NCBI GenBank assembly: GCA_034678805.1
Contig: JAXDBN010000197.1
Span: forward strand, 1-54,888
DNA from: PHAA01 sp034678805
GTDB lineage: Bacteria > Bacillota > Syntrophomonadia > Syntrophomonadales > Syntrophomonadaceae
Reading direction: 5' to 3'
DNA length: 54,888 bases
Positions 52,274-54,888 of the stretch are shown one piece after another (position 1 is the stretch's first letter; every line of letters begins with the position of its first letter). Position numbers and translations under genes: made by a program. The notes beneath the pieces were generated by a model that did no database searches, was not told the DNA's origin, and worked only from the letters and a program-made list of their open reading frames with translations.

Positions 52274-53037
52274 TCCTTCTAGATATAAGTAAATTAAGTA
52301 AATCCTTTGGGGGATTAAGTGCGGTGCTTAACTTCAATATCCATATGGACGAGCATGAGTTGGTAGGATTGATCGGACCGAATGGGGCTGGCAAGACAAC
52401 TGTCTTTAACCTTATAACTGGGGTTTATAAACCGGATCAGGGGCAGATTATGTTTCAAGGACAGAACTTGGTAGGCATGAGCCCCCACAATATCTGCGTT
52501 AGGGGAGTTGCCCGAACCTTTCAGAACATACGCCTCTTTAATGATCTCTCGGTATTGGACAACGTCAAAATAGCCTGTCATAAGCAGGTACGATATGGGC
52601 TATTGGGAGCAATTCTGAGAACCCCGGCCTTTTTTAAAGGAGAAGCGGAGATTGAGGCGGAAGCATTGAAATTCCTGCAGGTTTTCAAGCTAGAAAATAA
52701 AAAAGACGAATTAGCCAAAAATCTTCCCTATGGAGAGCAACGGCGCCTTGAGATTTCCCGGGCATTGGCTACCCATCCTACCTTGCTTATTTTGGACGAA
52801 CCGGCGGCAGGTATGAATCCCAATGAAACAAAGGAATTAATGCAGTTGATCGAGATGGTCCGCAAGGAATTTAATCTGGCGATTCTACTCATAGAACATG
52901 ATATGTCTCTGGTCATGGGGGTTTGTGAGAGAATTTACGTATTGGACTATGGCCAGATAATTGCTGAAGGATTACCCGAAGAAATTAGAAATAACAAACA
53001 GGTTATCGAAGCATATTTGGGAGAGGAGGTAGACTAA
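52270..53037 (+). CDS. livG: Branched-chain amino acid ABC transporter ATPase LivG
   Basis: This 255 aa ABC ATPase has Walker A IGPNGAGKTTVFNLITG, LivG-type RTFQNIRLF, signature LPYGEQRRLEISRALA and Walker B LLILDEPAAGMNP. The signature is PYGEQ in place of the common SGGQ, as usual for LivG. It overlaps livM by 4 bp and livF by 1 bp, consistent with one transcript. Confidence 0.96.
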   Translation: MILLDISKLSKSFGGLSAVLNFNIHMDEHELVGLIGPNGAGKTTVFNLITGVYKPDQGQIMFQGQNLVGMSPHNICVRGVARTFQNIRLFNDLSVLDNVKIACHKQVRYGLLGAILRTPAFFKGEAEIEAEALKFLQVFKLENKKDELAKNLPYGEQRRLEISRALATHPTLLILDEPAAGMNPNETKELMQLIEMVRKEFNLAILLIEHDMSLVMGVCERIYVLDYGQIIAEGLPEEIRNNKQVIEAYLGEEVD

Positions 53038-53741
53038 TGCTGCAGATAAAAGATATTGACGTCTTTTACGGATCGATTCATGCCCTGAAAAAAATGTCTC
53101 TGGAAGTGGAACAAGGAACTATAGTGACCCTGATCGGAGCCAACGGGGCAGGTAAGACCACCACGCTAAATACCATTTCTGGTATTCTCCGCCCTAAAAA
53201 CGGGACGATAATCTATAAAGGTACCGATATTACTAAGGTTGCCCCTGAAAAAATAGTGAGTCTGGGCATTTCCCAGGTACCAGAGGGCCGTCGTGTTTTT
53301 TCCACCATGTCGGTTATGGAAAATCTAGAAATGGGCGCTTATCTACGAAAGGATAAAAAGGAAATCCATGCGGATATGGATACTGTTTTTACCCGCTTCC
53401 CTCGCTTAAAAGAAAGGCGCAAACAATTAGCGGGGACTTTGAGCGGGGGTGAACAGCAGATGCTGGCCATTGGGCGGGCCCTGATGGCTCGGCCAGAGCT
53501 GATGTTAATGGACGAGCCTTCGATGGGATTGGCGCCTCTGCTAGTGAAAGAAATATTTTCTATTATTAAAGATATTAACGAGCGCGGCACGACTATATTG
53601 TTGGTAGAACAAAACGCCAATATGGCCTTATCGATAGCCCATAAAGCCTTTGTAATTGAAACCGGCGAGATTGTCCTGCACGGTACCGCCGAACAACTGC
53701 TAAAGAGTGAGGATGTCAAAAAAGCCTACCTGGGAGGGTAG
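53037..53741 (+). CDS. livF: Branched-chain amino acid ABC transporter ATPase LivF
   Basis: This 234 aa ATPase pairs with LivG. It has Walker A IGANGAGKTTTLNTISG, the QVPEGRRVFSTMSVMENLEMGAY block specific to LivF, signature LSGGEQQMLAIGRAL and Walker B LMLMDEPSMGLAP. The D-loop and H-loop (LVEQNANMAL) are intact. Last gene of the transporter operon, followed after 45 bp by the CBS-ACT gene. Confidence 0.96.
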   Translation: MLQIKDIDVFYGSIHALKKMSLEVEQGTIVTLIGANGAGKTTTLNTISGILRPKNGTIIYKGTDITKVAPEKIVSLGISQVPEGRRVFSTMSVMENLEMGAYLRKDKKEIHADMDTVFTRFPRLKERRKQLAGTLSGGEQQMLAIGRALMARPELMLMDEPSMGLAPLLVKEIFSIIKDINERGTTILLVEQNANMALSIAHKAFVIETGEIVLHGTAEQLLKSEDVKKAYLGG

Positions 53742-53786
53742 TATAGAAAAGCGCACCAACCTGATTTTCAATGGGAGGACTGACCG

Positions 53787-54449
53787 ATGAAAGTAAAAGA
53801 ACGAATGAATTCTAATGTTATTACCGTAACCAAAGACACTACCATTAACGAAGCCTTTTCGCTGATGAAGGAAAACAACATTCGCCGCCTACCGGTCATT
53901 GAAAAGGGGAAAGTGGCCGGAATCATAACCTTGAGCGATTTGAATCAGGCAGCTCCATCTTCGGCGACCAGCCTTAGTATTCATGAACTCAATTACCTTC
54001 TGGCCAAAACCAAGATAAGAGACATTCTTCCTAAGAAGCAGGAAGTTATCACCATAGGACCGGATAACTATATAGAAACCGCCGCTAAAAGGATGAGAAT
54101 CCATAGAATTAGTAGTTTACCGGTACTTGATGGTGACAAACTGGTGGGGATAGTTACCGAGACCGATATCTTTGATGCCTTGATTGATCTTTTGGGCGTC
54201 ACTAAAACCCATAGCCGCCTGGATTTATATATCGATGACCGGCCAGGGACGGTGGCCAAAATTTCCGGAATCATTGCTGAAGCCGGTAAAAACATATTAA
54301 ATACCGTTGCTTATTTTGACAAACAAAAAAATAAATATAAGATGATTATCCGTATAGAAGAAATTGATAGCAAAGATGTGGTAGCCAAGCTTAAGGACAA
54401 CGGCTTTGAGGTAGAATCAGTAATTGTATCACCTGAAACCAATTTATAA
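53787..54449 (+). CDS. CBS-CBS-ACT domain sensor protein (AcuB-like)
   Basis: This 220 aa protein carries two CBS domains (about 5-60, VKERMNSNVITVTKDTTINEAFSLM, and 76-130, KKQEVITIGPDNYIETAAKRM) joined to an ACT domain (about 143-215, LYIDDRPGTVAKISGIIAEAGKNILNT). CBS pairs bind adenine nucleotides and ACT domains bind amino acids. The arrangement is that of AcuB of Bacillus. Coming right after the liv operon with a shared direction, it may sense amino acid or energy state for that uptake system, but this is inference. ATG 53787 has GGGAGG upstream. Confidence 0.85.
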   Translation: MKVKERMNSNVITVTKDTTINEAFSLMKENNIRRLPVIEKGKVAGIITLSDLNQAAPSSATSLSIHELNYLLAKTKIRDILPKKQEVITIGPDNYIETAAKRMRIHRISSLPVLDGDKLVGIVTETDIFDALIDLLGVTKTHSRLDLYIDDRPGTVAKISGIIAEAGKNILNTVAYFDKQKNKYKMIIRIEEIDSKDVVAKLKDNGFEVESVIVSPETNL

Positions 54450-54461
54450 GAGCGAACACAT

Positions 54462-54490
54462 TTGACAAAGCTGCTCTTTGATAATATAAT
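54462..54490 (+). promoter_or_regulatory. Consensus promoter of tRNA-Sec
   Basis: TTGACA (54462-54467), exactly 17 bp, and TATAAT (54485-54490) give a full sigma-A consensus promoter. The predicted start near 54497 lies a few bases before the mature tRNA. Confidence 0.9.
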
Positions 54491-54508
54491 CATTGAGCGT
54501 CTTTGCAC

Positions 54509-54607
54509 GGAGGCGGATCGGTCCTGGTGGGCCGCCTGGACTTCAAATCCAGTATGCGCCGCAGTGATCCTGTGGTGGGTGGGTTCGATTCCCACACGCT
54601 TCCGCCA
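54509..54607 (+). tRNA. selC: Selenocysteine tRNA (tRNA-Sec, TCA)
   Basis: The 99 nt RNA has an extended acceptor (GGAGGCG with CGCTTCC, including one G-U; the eighth position appears as G opposite A). The anticodon loop is CTTCAAA (UCA, reads UGA), the variable arm is very long (about 54568-54580 region with its partner), T-loop GTTCGATTC and an encoded CCA. It is charged with Ser by SerS, converted by SelA and delivered by SelB, all three of which are in this window. Confidence 0.95.
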
Positions 54608-54632
54608 GTTAAATTGGCGTTTCAACGCTTCG

Positions 54633-54659
54633 GCTGAACCTTCGTGGTTTAGCTTTTTT
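54633..54659 (+). terminator. Terminator of tRNA-Sec
   Basis: GCTGAACC (54633-54640) pairs with GGTTTAGC (54646-54653), one G-U, loop TTCGT, followed by TTTTTT. Confidence 0.9.
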
Positions 54660-54704
54660 ATTCTGATTTTGCTTTTGACCCACATTTTGACCCCCGCAAA
54701 AATT

Positions 54705-54729
54705 AATCAAGTTTGATCAAACTTGATTT
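54705..54729. repeat. 10 bp inverted repeat beyond tRNA-Sec
   Basis: AATCAAGTTT (54705-54714) and AAACTTGATT (54720-54729) flank GATCA. No T-run follows. It sits between the tRNA-Sec terminator and the tandem repeats and could be an operator, or the edge of an inserted element. Confidence 0.6.
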
Positions 54730-54769
54730 TCGGGGCAAATTCGCCCATTGCTCGCAGGACGAGTGAATA

Positions 54770-54858
54770 TTCCGGACCAAATTGAGCCATCGTTCCGGTA
54801 AAGCAGAGCCACTGTTCCGGAAAATGAGAGCCATGGTTCCGGTAACGCGGCCATCAAA
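54770..54858. repeat. Four degenerate 22-23 bp direct repeats, possible insertion-sequence end
   Basis: Units start at 54770, 54793, 54815 and 54837 and share GTTCCGGxAAxxxxGAGCCA. Multiple short repeats near a terminus are a feature of IS21-family elements, whose transposase genes would then lie beyond the right edge. No transposase is visible and no element boundary is fixed, so the assignment is tentative. Confidence 0.5.
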
Positions 54859-54888
54859 AATTGGTTCATTTAGAATGTATCCATGCAC

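Noticed and set aside
45765..54449. Selenoprotein gene with in-frame TGA
   Set aside because: All genes in the window read through without an internal TGA; no reading frames joined by TGA with selenoprotein-like sequence were recognised.
54462..54716. 84-codon plus-strand frame covering tRNA-Sec
   Set aside because: It spans the tRNA-Sec gene and its promoter; no separate binding site or protein signature.
54703..54888. 61-codon minus-strand frame open to the right edge
   Set aside because: It reads through the tandem repeats and the inverted repeat, so its amino acid pattern comes from repeats; no domain is recognised. A partial transposase cannot be fully excluded.

Overview
The window looks like the replication-origin region of a spore-forming, probably anaerobic Firmicute of the Clostridia type. 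The evidence is the Bacillus-like origin gene order, a Spo0F-type response regulator, the sporulation protein YyaC, SpoIIIJ/YidC plus Jag, a serine T-box riboswitch and a selenocysteine system (selA, selB, tRNA-Sec). A Syntrophomonas-like organism would fit the acetate (SatP) transporter and branched-chain amino acid uptake, but that placement is inference. All calls come from reading the sequence; no database search was run.

Layout. oriC lies at about 31.8-33.4 kb, around dnaA. Left of it nearly everything is on the minus strand: dnaA-dnaN-recF-remB-gyrB-gyrA, pdxS-pdxT, then a serine operon (T-box, class V aminotransferase, serA, serS), a tRNA cluster with tadA, and satP. Right of it nearly everything is on the plus strand: rpmH-rnpA-yidD-yidC-jag-mnmE-mnmG-rsmG-noc-parA-parB, followed by two parS-like sites. 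Most genes are therefore co-directional with replication. The exceptions are a zinc-finger membrane protein and a VWA protein at 14.1-15.9 kb (plus), and larC and yyaC at 42.6-44.6 kb (minus).

The left end (1-14 kb, minus strand) resembles the Bacillus argS-rpoE-pyrG-spo0F-tal-glpX-rho locus. It lacks fbaA and murAB, and has gained a divergent alanine racemase-like gene, a FemAB-like gene and a UPF0173 hydrolase. A LysM/M23 cell-wall hydrolase runs off the left edge. yycJ and a glutaminyl-tRNA synthetase follow argS.

The right end (44.6-54.9 kb, plus strand) holds a YkvI-type membrane protein coupled to selA-selB, a complete livJHMGF ABC transporter operon, a CBS-CBS-ACT sensor protein, and tRNA-Sec under its own consensus promoter. 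Beyond tRNA-Sec are an inverted repeat and four degenerate 22-23 bp direct repeats that look like the end of a mobile element continuing past the window.

Functional links. Four serine tRNAs (GGA, CGA, GCT, TGA), which together can read all six serine codons, sit beside serS and the serine biosynthesis genes. The T-box specifier (UCC) and its UGGC bulge match tRNA-Ser(GGA) of the same locus. SerS is also expected to charge the tRNA-Sec that SelA and SelB use.
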